Shown: piece after piece, positions 48,774 through 56,602 of the stretch
How the letters are laid out: every line of letters begins with the position of its first letter
Position numbering within the stretch: position 1 is the stretch's first letter
Origin: an uncultured Oscillibacter sp.
Lineage (GTDB): Bacteria; Bacillota; Clostridia; Oscillospirales; Oscillospiraceae
NCBI GenBank assembly: GCA_910586735.1
Contig: CAJUJW010000009.1
Span: 1-56,832 of the forward strand
Length of the DNA stretch: 56,832 bases
Reading direction: 5' to 3'
Program-made: the position numbers and the translations under genes
Notes under the pieces: model-generated
Database searches by the model: none
The model's input: the letters and a program-made list of their open reading frames with translations, nothing else
Told to the model about the DNA's origin: nothing

Positions 48774-49804
48774 TCACATACATGCTCAGCGCCCCCGAGA
48801 CCATCCAGCCCCTGGAGACGGAGAAGCCCGTCCCCGCCGGGCGGGAGGTGCTGGTCCGCGTGAAGTACGTGGGCATCTGCGGCTCGGACATCCACCTCTA
48901 CCGGGGCACCTACAGCGCGCCCCACTCCTATCCCCTCCGCTTCGGGCACGAGTGGTCCGGCGTGGTGGAGGCCGTGGGGCCGGAGGTGACCCGGGTCTCC
49001 GTGGGCGACGTGGTCACCGGGGACTGCTCCCGCTACTGCGGGAGGTGCCCCGCCTGCGCCCGGGACCGGAACCTCTGCGAGAGCATTGAGAAATTTGGCA
49101 TCACCATCGACGGAGCCAGCGCCGAGTACATCCTCCGGGACGAGACGTACCTCTACCGGGGGCCGGAGGGCGTGGATTTGAAGCACCTGTGCCTCTCCGA
49201 GCCCGTGGCCGTGGCGGCGCACCTGCTCTCCAAGCTGCGCCGGGTAATGCCCGAGGGCTTCCAGGACAAGCGGGTGCTGGTCCTGGGGGGCGGCGTCATC
49301 GGCATGAGCGCCTTGATGCTCCTGCGGCACATGGAGGGCTGCCGGGAGGCGGAGCTCTACGACCTGGCCCGGTTCCGCACGGACCTGGCCGCCTCCGAGG
49401 GGGCGCGCATTCCCGCCGCCGGGGAGCTGGCCCCCCAGGTGGACGGCAACGACTACGCCTCCCTCTACGCCGCCGCCAAATACGACGTGGTCCTGGAGAC
49501 CACCGGCGTGGCCTCTGTCTTCGCCAACGCGTTGTACCTGGTGAAGCCCGGCGGCGTGCTGGGCTGCGTGGGCATGACCGCCAAGGCGGAAATCGCCCAG
49601 AAGCTGATTGTCACCAAGGCCCTGACGGTTCTGGGCTCCATCGGCGGCACCGGGGATTTCGGCCGCGCCATGGAGTTCATCGCCAGATTCCCCGCCTCCT
49701 CCGAGAAATTGATCAGCCATGTCTACCCCGTCGGGCAGGCGGCGGAGGCTTTCGCCACCGCCCGGAACCCGGAGGGGAGCATGAAGGTCGTGCTGTCTCT
49801 GTAA
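48770..49804 (+). CDS. Zinc-dependent medium-chain alcohol dehydrogenase (candidate inositol/inosose dehydrogenase) B
   Basis: 344 aa. Catalytic-zinc residues in VGICGSDIHLY and FGHEWSG, structural zinc lobe CGRCPACARDRNLC, Rossmann motif VLGGGVIG near residue 170. It starts inside the stop of dehydrogenase A (ATGA) with AAAAGGAGG upstream, so the two are made together. Two different MDR enzymes in tandem suggest two sequential oxidations of one ring or two stereoisomers. The order of action is unknown. Confidence 0.83.
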   Translation: MITYMLSAPETIQPLETEKPVPAGREVLVRVKYVGICGSDIHLYRGTYSAPHSYPLRFGHEWSGVVEAVGPEVTRVSVGDVVTGDCSRYCGRCPACARDRNLCESIEKFGITIDGASAEYILRDETYLYRGPEGVDLKHLCLSEPVAVAAHLLSKLRRVMPEGFQDKRVLVLGGGVIGMSALMLLRHMEGCREAELYDLARFRTDLAASEGARIPAAGELAPQVDGNDYASLYAAAKYDVVLETTGVASVFANALYLVKPGGVLGCVGMTAKAEIAQKLIVTKALTVLGSIGGTGDFGRAMEFIARFPASSEKLISHVYPVGQAAEAFATARNPEGSMKVVLSL

Positions 49805-49849
49805 GCGGGCGGGCCCCATGGCGCAGTCACAGATTGAGGAGGTACGAAA

Positions 49850-51367
49850 TTGAGCATATCGGTAAACGAGGAAAATGTGATCCTCCGCCTCAGCGGCATT
49901 ACTAAGCGCTTCCCCGGCACCCTGGCCCTGGACCAGGTGCAGCTCACCTGCGAAAAGGGCAAGGTCCACATTCTGCTGGGGGAGAACGGCGCGGGCAAGT
50001 CCACCCTGGTGAAAATCATCTGCGGCGTCTACAAGCGGGACGAGGGCACCATGTGGTACGACGGGCGGGAGGTCCACTACACCGATGTCCGCCAGAGCAT
50101 GGACGCGGGCATCAGCATCATCCACCAGGAGCTGAACCTCCTGCCGGAGCGGACCATCGCCCAGAACATCTACCTGGGAAACGAGCCCATGGTCAAGGGC
50201 ATGAAGGGCGTCGTGGACTACAAGAAAATGATCCGGGACAGCAAGGAGCTGATGGAGAGCCTGGGGCTGAACATGAACCCCAACACCCTGGTGAAAAAGC
50301 TCAGCATCGCCCAGATGCAGATGGTGGAGGTGGTCAAGGCCCTCTCCAAGGAGGTCAAGCTGGTCATCATGGACGAGCCCACCTCCTCCCTGACCAGCCG
50401 GGAGATTACGAAGCTGTTCGAGATCGTGGAGCGGCTGAAGGCCCGGGGCGTGGCCATCATCTACATCTCCCACCGCATGGACGAAATCAAGCGCATCGGG
50501 GACCACGTCACCGTCATGCGGGACGGGAAATACATTGATACCGTCTCCGTGCCGGAGGTGGATCTGGACACCCTCATCTCCATGATGGTGGGCCGCCGCA
50601 TTGAGAAGATGTACGAGCGGAACTACCGCCAGCCCGGCGAGCTGGTCTTTGAGACCAACAACCTCTGCGGCTACCGGTTCCGCAACGTGAACATCTCTGT
50701 CCGCAGCGGGGAGATCGTCTCCCTGTCCGGCCTGATCGGCGCGGGGCGGACGGAAATCGCCAAGGCCGTCTTCGGGGACGAGCCCATTGAGGGCGGCAGC
50801 TATAAGCTCTACGGCAAGGAGATCCGCCGCACCACCCCCCGCAAAAGCGTGCGGAACTCCATGGGCCTTCTGCCGGAGGACCGGAAGATCGAGGGCCTGG
50901 TGCTTCAGATGTCCATCAAGGAGAACCTGACCTCCGCCAGTCTGGGCCAGGTGTTCAAGGGCGGCATTCTCCGAAGCGCCCCCGAGGACGCCATCGGCCA
51001 AAAATACGTGGAGAAGCTGAAAATCGCCACCCCCAACGCGGAGAAGCTGGTGGGCGAGCTGTCCGGCGGCAACCAGCAGAAGGTGGTCATCGGCAAGTGG
51101 CTGGAGACGGGCTGTAAATTCCTGATTATCGACGAGCCCACCCGGGGCATCGACATCGGCGCCAAAAGCGAAATCTACCATCTGCTGGACCAGCTGGTGG
51201 GCGAGGGCTACGGCATTTTGATGATCTCCTCGGAGCTCAGCGAGGTGGTGGGCATCTCGGACCGGGTCTACGTCATGAAGGACGGCGAGATCACCGGCGA
51301 GGTGACCCGGGAAAATCTGACCCAGGAAGCGATTATGCGCTGCGCGGTCGGCGGAGAGGGGGCGTGA
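49850..51367 (+). CDS. Sugar/cyclitol ABC importer, duplicated ATP-binding protein (RbsA/MglA type)
   Basis: 505 aa with two ABC domains, typical of CUT2 importers. First domain: Walker A GENGAGKS near residue 45, IIHQELNLLPERT, LVIMDEPTSSL. Second domain: degenerate Walker A GLIGAGRTE, LSGGNQQKV signature, FLIIDEPTRGID. The start is a TTG at 49850, placed 7 nt after GAGGAGGT. With two permeases and a binding protein downstream it forms a complete importer. The neighbouring enzymes suggest inositol or another cyclitol; ribose/xylose is the default alternative. Confidence 0.93.
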   Translation: MSISVNEENVILRLSGITKRFPGTLALDQVQLTCEKGKVHILLGENGAGKSTLVKIICGVYKRDEGTMWYDGREVHYTDVRQSMDAGISIIHQELNLLPERTIAQNIYLGNEPMVKGMKGVVDYKKMIRDSKELMESLGLNMNPNTLVKKLSIAQMQMVEVVKALSKEVKLVIMDEPTSSLTSREITKLFEIVERLKARGVAIIYISHRMDEIKRIGDHVTVMRDGKYIDTVSVPEVDLDTLISMMVGRRIEKMYERNYRQPGELVFETNNLCGYRFRNVNISVRSGEIVSLSGLIGAGRTEIAKAVFGDEPIEGGSYKLYGKEIRRTTPRKSVRNSMGLLPEDRKIEGLVLQMSIKENLTSASLGQVFKGGILRSAPEDAIGQKYVEKLKIATPNAEKLVGELSGGNQQKVVIGKWLETGCKFLIIDEPTRGIDIGAKSEIYHLLDQLVGEGYGILMISSELSEVVGISDRVYVMKDGEITGEVTRENLTQEAIMRCAVGGEGA

Positions 51368-51371
51368 GGCA

Positions 51372-52391
51372 GTGAACAACGTGAAGGAAAAAGCGGTCTC
51401 CGCGCCGGGGAGCAAAACCGGCGGCGTCTTTGAACGGCTGAACATCCCCGGCATCCTCATCGGAGACATCGCGCTGTTTGTCTTCTTCAGCGTGGTGACG
51501 GGAAAGTTCCTCTCTCCCTACAACCTGATGCTCATCGCCCGGAACTGCTGCACGCTCCTGCTGACCTCCACCGGGCTGACCCTGGTGATCCTTATGGGCA
51601 AGAACGACGTTTCCGTGGGCTCCACGGTGTCCATGTCGGCGGTGGTGGTGGCCCTGCTGTGCCAGGCGGGGGTGCCCACGCCCCTGGTCATCCTGATTCC
51701 CCTGGTCATGGGCCTGGCCATCGGCGCCTTCAACGGCGTTTTGGTTGCCAAGCTGAAATTTGACTACTGGGTGGTGGCCTTCTCCAGTATGAGCATCTTC
51801 GCCGGGCTGGCCCTGGTGCTGACGGACGGCGTCACGGTCCCCATCAAGAACCCCGTGCTGGACTATATCGGAAACGGAAAAATCGCCGGGATCTATGTCA
51901 TCATCTGGATCACGGTGATTCTGGTGGGCCTCATGGTCCTGATCCAGAAGAAGACCCGCTTCGGCTACGACGTGTACTCCATCGGCGGGTCGGAAAACGT
52001 GGCCACGGTCAGCGGCATCCAGGTGGCCAGGACCCGGATTCTGGTCTACGCCATCAGCGGGCTTTTCGCCGCCATCGCGGGAGTGGCCATCGCCTGCATG
52101 ACCAACTCCGGCAGCCCCTCCGTGGGCATCGACTACTCCTTCAACGCCATGGCCGTGGTGGTCATCGGGGGAACCTCCATGTCCGGCGGCAAGGGCGGCA
52201 TCACGGGCACCGTGCTGGGCACCATCCTTCTGCGCATCCTGGCCAGCGGCCTGAGCCTGATGGGCATCCCCTCCACCTGGCAGAAGGCCCTGATTGGAGT
52301 CATCATCGTCGCCCTGATTGTGGCGGACGTGGTCAACGAGCGCCGCAAGAATATCAAAGGCATGAGGAGGGTATACGGACATGTCGCTTAA
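51372..52391 (+). CDS. CUT2-family ABC importer permease A
   Basis: 339 aa, RbsC-like, with about 8-10 helices. Conserved stretches: LTLVILMGKNDVSVGSTVSMSAVV (normally IDLSVG in the family), YDVYSIGGSENVATVSGI and IGGTSMSGGKGGITGTVLG. The start is a GTG at 51372, 5 bp after the ATPase stop. It overlaps permease B by 11 bp. Having two different permeases implies a heterodimeric channel. Confidence 0.92.
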   Translation: MNNVKEKAVSAPGSKTGGVFERLNIPGILIGDIALFVFFSVVTGKFLSPYNLMLIARNCCTLLLTSTGLTLVILMGKNDVSVGSTVSMSAVVVALLCQAGVPTPLVILIPLVMGLAIGAFNGVLVAKLKFDYWVVAFSSMSIFAGLALVLTDGVTVPIKNPVLDYIGNGKIAGIYVIIWITVILVGLMVLIQKKTRFGYDVYSIGGSENVATVSGIQVARTRILVYAISGLFAAIAGVAIACMTNSGSPSVGIDYSFNAMAVVVIGGTSMSGGKGGITGTVLGTILLRILASGLSLMGIPSTWQKALIGVIIVALIVADVVNERRKNIKGMRRVYGHVA

Positions 52392-53370
52392 AGCTAAAAA
52401 CCGCATCGATCTGCTCTCCCGGTTCCTGATTCTGCTGGTGGTTATCATCGGCCTGGCGATTATGCAGCCCGGCGCGTTCCTCTCCGTCAGCAACCTGTCC
52501 CAGGTGGTCTTCCAGCAGACGCCTTTCACCCTTCTCATGGCCTTCGGCATGAGCCTCGCCATCATCTCCAAGGGCATCGACATCTCCATGGCCTCCAACA
52601 TGGTGCTCTCCAGCTATCTGAGCGCCTCCTACTTCCAGGCCGGGAACTACCTGACGGGCGTCGCGGTCTCCCTGGGGGTGGGCGTCCTCTTCGGGCTGCT
52701 GAACGGCATCCTGATCTCCAAAATCAAGATCGAGCCCTTCGTGGCCACCTTCAGCGTGGACTTCGTGGCCCTGGGCCTGGCCTACGTGGTGTGCGACGGC
52801 AAGTACGTCTACGGCTTCCCGGACGGGTTCCGGGCCCTGACCAACGGGGCCCTCATCCCCGGTCTGCCCAACATCGCCCTGGTGACCATCCTGGTCTTCG
52901 CCCTGCTGTACCTCCTGACCAAGCACACGGTCTACGGCCGCTCCCTCTACTCCCTGGGCCACAACCGCACCGCCGCCAGGCTCTCCGGCATGCGCTCCGA
53001 CGAGATTGTCATCTCCGTGTATGTCATCAACGGCCTGCTGGCCTCCCTCACGGGCATCCTGTACCTGGCCCGGCTGAACGCGGCGGACCCCACCATCAAG
53101 GGCTCTCTGACCATCGACTCCCTGGCCTCGGCCCTCATCGGCGGCATCGCCTTCGGCGGCGGAAAGGGCTCTGTGCTGAACACCGTCATCGGCGCCCTGG
53201 TCATCATGTTCATCCGAAACGGAATGAACATCATGGGCGTCTCCACCAACTGGCAGCAGGCGGTGGTGGGCTTCGTCATCCTCTTCTCCGTCTTCTACGA
53301 GTACGCCCTGAACCACATCATGGTCCGCTTCGCCGACAAGCGCGGCGGCAAGTCCGCCCAGGCGGCATAA
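52381..53370 (+). CDS. CUT2-family ABC importer permease B
   Basis: 329 aa RbsC-like membrane protein. Contains FGMSLAIISKGIDISMASNMVL (the GIDLS motif), YGRSLYSLGHNRTAARLSGM and IGGIAFGGGKGSVLNTVIG. It is translated from an ATG within the end of permease A, preceded by GAGGAGGG. It pairs with permease A; both differ clearly in sequence, so this is not a recent tandem duplication. Confidence 0.92.
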   Translation: MSLKAKNRIDLLSRFLILLVVIIGLAIMQPGAFLSVSNLSQVVFQQTPFTLLMAFGMSLAIISKGIDISMASNMVLSSYLSASYFQAGNYLTGVAVSLGVGVLFGLLNGILISKIKIEPFVATFSVDFVALGLAYVVCDGKYVYGFPDGFRALTNGALIPGLPNIALVTILVFALLYLLTKHTVYGRSLYSLGHNRTAARLSGMRSDEIVISVYVINGLLASLTGILYLARLNAADPTIKGSLTIDSLASALIGGIAFGGGKGSVLNTVIGALVIMFIRNGMNIMGVSTNWQQAVVGFVILFSVFYEYALNHIMVRFADKRGGKSAQAA

Positions 53371-53446
53371 CGGTCACGACAGCGTCAGCTGTGTGATGAT
53401 ACACCTACCAACCTACCGGGAGTAAAAAATGAAAAGGAGTAACAAC

Positions 53447-54430
53447 ATGAAAAAGATTCTGAGCCTCATTCTGGCCGCCCTGATGTGCGCCGCTCTTTTG
53501 ACGGGCTGCGGCGGAGACGGCGGAAGCAAAGACAGTGGGGGCGCCAAGGACAGCGGCGGAGACGCCGGCAAGGAAATCCTGGTCATCGTGAAAAACAGCA
53601 CGGCCCCCTTCTGGATCAGCGTCATGGACGGCGCCAAGGCCGCCGGCCAGGAGCTGGGCTACAACGTCACCTGCAAAACCCCCGTGGACACCGCCGAGGG
53701 CTCCGGCAACGAGCAGCAGAGCATCCTCTGTGAGGAGGCCATTGTCAGCGGCGTAAACTGCCTGGTCATCGCCCCGGTGGACTCCGAGGCCATCATCCCC
53801 GTCACCAAAAAGGTCAATGAGGCGGGCATCCCCATTGTCAACCTGAACACCAAAATCTCCGACGACACCCAGTACAAGACCTTCGTGGGCCTGGAAAACG
53901 TGAACCAGGGCTATGACACCGCCAAGGCCCTGTTCGAGGCCATGGGCGGCTCCGGGAAGATCTTCATCATCGAGGGCTCCACCGGCGCCCAGACCTCCAT
54001 CGACCGGGTGACCGGCTGTGAGAAGGCCCTGGCCGAGTATCCCGACATTGAGGTGGTGGCCCAGCAGTCCGCCAACTACTCCCGGGCCGACGCGCTGAAC
54101 GTGGTGCAGAACCTGCTCCAGTCCCAGCCCGACGTGGACGCCATCTTCTGCTGCAACGACGAAATGGCCCTGGGCAGCGCCGAGGCCGTGGACGCCGCCG
54201 GAAAAACCGGGCAGATCATGATCTCCGGCCAGGACGCCAACGACGACGCCGTGGCGGCCCTGAAGGAGGGGAAAATCACCATCACCTCCTACGGCAACCC
54301 CTACATGCAGGGCTACACCGCCATCCAGGCCGCCATCGACGTGCTGGAGGGCAAATCCGTGGAGAGCTTCTACGAAGTCGCCACCAAGGTGGTGGATTCC
54401 TCCAACGCCGACACCTTCAAGGACAACTAA
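53447..54430 (+). CDS. Sugar-binding lipoprotein of the CUT2 ABC importer
   Basis: 327 aa periplasmic-binding-protein type 1 (Peripla_BP_4). The lipoprotein signal ends in LLTGCGGDG with the Cys near residue 20. The core starts ILVIVKNSTAPFWISVMDGAKAAGQELGY, followed by CLVIAPVDSEAIIPV and FCCNDEMALGSAEAV, all typical of ribose/galactose/inositol binders. The start at 53447 is chosen because AAAAGGAG (53432-53439) lies 7 nt before it; the ATG at 53429 overlaps that RBS. Ligand inferred to be a cyclitol from context. Confidence 0.92.
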   Translation: MKKILSLILAALMCAALLTGCGGDGGSKDSGGAKDSGGDAGKEILVIVKNSTAPFWISVMDGAKAAGQELGYNVTCKTPVDTAEGSGNEQQSILCEEAIVSGVNCLVIAPVDSEAIIPVTKKVNEAGIPIVNLNTKISDDTQYKTFVGLENVNQGYDTAKALFEAMGGSGKIFIIEGSTGAQTSIDRVTGCEKALAEYPDIEVVAQQSANYSRADALNVVQNLLQSQPDVDAIFCCNDEMALGSAEAVDAAGKTGQIMISGQDANDDAVAALKEGKITITSYGNPYMQGYTAIQAAIDVLEGKSVESFYEVATKVVDSSNADTFKDN

Positions 54431-54466
54431 TCCCTCTGAGAGAAGGGACCCAGAAAGGAAGTACCT

Positions 54467-55585
54467 ATGAAAGAACATTATTTGTCCACGGAATACCCCA
54501 ACATATTCTTTGAGGACAGCAAGATCGGCCAGCTGAAAAAGCGCCTGTGGGACGCCTCCGAGGCGGAGATTCAGGCCATCCTGGACGACTACGGCATCCC
54601 CTCGGACTCCGAGATGGGCCGCCCCGGCTGCTATATCCAGACCTCCCCCCGGAAGATGGTCATCGAAAAGCGGCACAAAAACGACATTGTCATGATCCCC
54701 ATCGGATGCACGGAAAACCACGGTATCCACAACAACTCCGGCCTGGACACCTTCATGTGCTCCTCCATCTGCGAGGCCGTCCGCCGCAAGACCGCCAAGG
54801 CCGGCCACGAGGTGGCCCTGGCCCTGCCCCCCATCAACTACGGCGGGCACCCCTATCACCACTGCGGAATGCCCGGCACCGTCATGACCTCCGAGAAGTC
54901 CATTGTGGACACCCTGATCAACGTCATGCTGGGTCTCTGGGACGACGGCTTCCGCAAAATCATCCTGGTGAACAACCACGGCATGGACTGGATGATGGAA
55001 TCCGCCATCCAGGAGTTCTTCAAGCGCTATCAGCTGCCCGCCTTCGCCACGGTGGTGGAGTGGCACCGGGCCGTCCGGGAGTTCTTCTATCCCCTGGGAG
55101 ACGAGCGCCCCGACTTTGTCAGCTCTCCCTTCGTCCACGCCGACGAGGCGGAGACCTCCGCCGCCCTGCTGATGTTCCCCGGCATGGTGGACATGAGCTG
55201 TGTGGTGGACGCCCAGGCCAAGAGCATGGGCATGCTGGACGGCGGCTTCTATGACGGCAGCGTGGACTCCTTCCACCGGCCCAACAAGTGGTCCGAGGCC
55301 GAGGGCCACCGGGTCATTGAGCGCTTCGGCACGCCGGAGGGCGTGGTGGGCTATCCCTCCCGGGGCGACCCCCGGCGGGTGAAGCGGGCCATTGCCGCCA
55401 TCTGCGAGTACCTGAACGCCATGGTGGAGGACATCCTGGCCGCCTATCCCGCCGGTCAGGTGCCCGACCCCCGGAAGTTTTCCCTGCGCCCCTACGAGGA
55501 GATTGAGCCCTGCCTGCGGGAGCCCCTCTCCGAGGGCTGGAAGAGCGTCCACGAGCTGCCCCGGCGCGGCATGTTCATCGACTGA
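54467..55585 (+). CDS. Creatininase-family hydrolase, IolN-like, copy 2
   Basis: 372 aa, longer than copy 1 (315 aa) by an N-terminal helical extension of about 55 residues and a C-terminal tail. Metal motifs are conserved: GCTENHG, LDTF, GGHPYHHCGMPGT, VNNHGMDW and FVHADEAETS. Its length is nearer that which I recall for Thermotoga IolN. It lies 36 bp after the binding-protein gene, in line with the importer. It may open a different ketocyclitol from copy 1. Confidence 0.8.
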   Translation: MKEHYLSTEYPNIFFEDSKIGQLKKRLWDASEAEIQAILDDYGIPSDSEMGRPGCYIQTSPRKMVIEKRHKNDIVMIPIGCTENHGIHNNSGLDTFMCSSICEAVRRKTAKAGHEVALALPPINYGGHPYHHCGMPGTVMTSEKSIVDTLINVMLGLWDDGFRKIILVNNHGMDWMMESAIQEFFKRYQLPAFATVVEWHRAVREFFYPLGDERPDFVSSPFVHADEAETSAALLMFPGMVDMSCVVDAQAKSMGMLDGGFYDGSVDSFHRPNKWSEAEGHRVIERFGTPEGVVGYPSRGDPRRVKRAIAAICEYLNAMVEDILAAYPAGQVPDPRKFSLRPYEEIEPCLREPLSEGWKSVHELPRRGMFID

Positions 55586-55607
55586 TTCTCTCCTTTCCCC
55601 CCAAGGC

Positions 55608-55645
55608 CCGGGAACCCATCCGCCAGGGTGGGCTCCCGGTTTTTC
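55608..55645 (+). terminator. Intrinsic terminator between IolN-like 2 and IolO-like 2
   Basis: An 11-position stem (55608-55618 with 55629-55639, one mismatch) ending in GGTTTTTC. The epimerase gene starts only 34 bp later, so it would need read-through or its own promoter. Confidence 0.75.
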
Positions 55646-55678
55646 TTTCCCAAATCTCAACACGAACGGAGGGACCTT

Positions 55679-56497
55679 ATGCTCACATCCATGACCATCA
55701 CGGACCACATATACGGCGGCGCGCCCTTTGTCTACGAGGGGGACCTGGCCCAGGGCGTAACTCAGGCCGCAAGCCTGGGCTATGACGGCGTCGAGCTGCA
55801 CATCGCGGACCCGGCGGCGGTGGACGCGCCCGCCCTGGAGGCGGCTCTGCGGGCCTCCAGCCTCAGGCTGACGGCCATCGGCACCGGCCGGGCCTACGTC
55901 AATGACGGGCTCTCCCTCACGGACGCCGACGAGGGCCGCCGCCGGGCCGCCATCCGGCGTCTGGAAGGCTTCCTGGCCCTGGCCGGGCGCTTTCAGGCCA
56001 AGATCATCGTCGGCTGCATGCGGGGCAACCTCTCCTCTCCCCAGGAGCTCCCCGCCGCCCTGGACCGCCTCCGCTCCGCCATGGAGCGCCTGGACCGGGC
56101 CGCGGGGGACGCGGGGGTCGGCATCGTCTTCGAGCCCATCAACCGCTACGAGAATAACTTCCTCTGCACCATGGGGGACATCTCCTCCTTCATCCGCCGG
56201 TGCGGCCTGCAAAACACCGGCCTGCTGGTGGACACCTTCCACATGAACATCGAGGAGGCGGACCTCTTCGCATCCATCCGGGACTGCGCGGCGGAGATCC
56301 GGTATGTCCACGCGGCGGACTCCAACCGGCGCTATCCCGGGCAGGGGCACCTGCCCTTTGCCGCGCTGCTGCGGGCCCTGCGGGACGCCGGGTACAACGG
56401 CGTGGTCAGCGCGGAGTGCCTGCCCTGGCCCAGCAAGCAGGAGGCCGCCGCGGGCTGGATACAGGCCATGCGGGAGCTTCTGCGCGGGGCCGGCTGA
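55679..56497 (+). CDS. IolO-like sugar epimerase (xylose isomerase-like TIM barrel), copy 2
   Basis: 272 aa. Same metal positions as copy 1: Glu in EPINRYENN, Asp in VDTFHMNIEEADL, His in YVHAADSNRRYPGQGHLPF and Glu in VSAECLPWPS. The ATG at 55679 follows CGGAGGGAC; the GTG-initiated longer frame lies in the preceding terminator. Clear paralogue of the 45459 gene but diverged outside the active site. A terminator separates it from the creatininase copy 2 gene. Confidence 0.8.
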   Translation: MLTSMTITDHIYGGAPFVYEGDLAQGVTQAASLGYDGVELHIADPAAVDAPALEAALRASSLRLTAIGTGRAYVNDGLSLTDADEGRRRAAIRRLEGFLALAGRFQAKIIVGCMRGNLSSPQELPAALDRLRSAMERLDRAAGDAGVGIVFEPINRYENNFLCTMGDISSFIRRCGLQNTGLLVDTFHMNIEEADLFASIRDCAAEIRYVHAADSNRRYPGQGHLPFAALLRALRDAGYNGVVSAECLPWPSKQEAAAGWIQAMRELLRGAG

Positions 56498-56522
56498 CGA
56501 GGGTGCATGACACAAAATAAGA

Positions 56523-56551
56523 ACCCCCGTAACCGCACTGGTTACGGGGGT
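56523..56551. terminator. Hairpin downstream of the tRNA fragment and IolO-like 2
   Basis: A perfect 12-bp stem (56523-56534 with 56540-56551) and 5-nt loop. On the minus strand it is followed by a T-rich tail, as expected for the original tRNA terminator; it can also end the rightward gene. Confidence 0.8.
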
Positions 56552-56557
56552 ATTTCC

Positions 56558-56602
56558 TGGAGCTGCTACCCAGATTTGAACTGGGGACCTCATCCTTACC
56601 AA
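56558..56602 (-). tRNA. Truncated tRNA-Thr(GGT) 3' half, candidate attachment site
   Basis: On the minus strand the sequence contains the second half of an anticodon loop and stem (TTGGTAA-GGATG), variable loop, T-arm CCCAG-TTCAAAT-CTGGG, acceptor strand TAGCAGC, discriminator T and encoded CCA. The loop reads as anticodon GGT (Thr). The 5' half (D-arm and 5' acceptor strand, expected GCTGCTA) is absent: beyond 56602 the sequence is unrelated. Anticodon-loop-to-3'-end identity is a classic target of tyrosine recombinases, so this looks like an att remnant. Confidence 0.75.

Noticed and set aside
48710..51469. Leftward frame of about 900 codons opposite dehydrogenase B and the ABC ATPase
   Set aside because: Antisense to genes with complete Walker and zinc motifs.
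46292..55585. Creatinine degradation by the two creatininase-family proteins
   Set aside because: No creatinase, sarcosine oxidase or creatinine transporter genes are nearby, while dehydrogenase, epimerase, sugar importer and uronate genes are; a ring-opening role on a ketocyclitol fits better.
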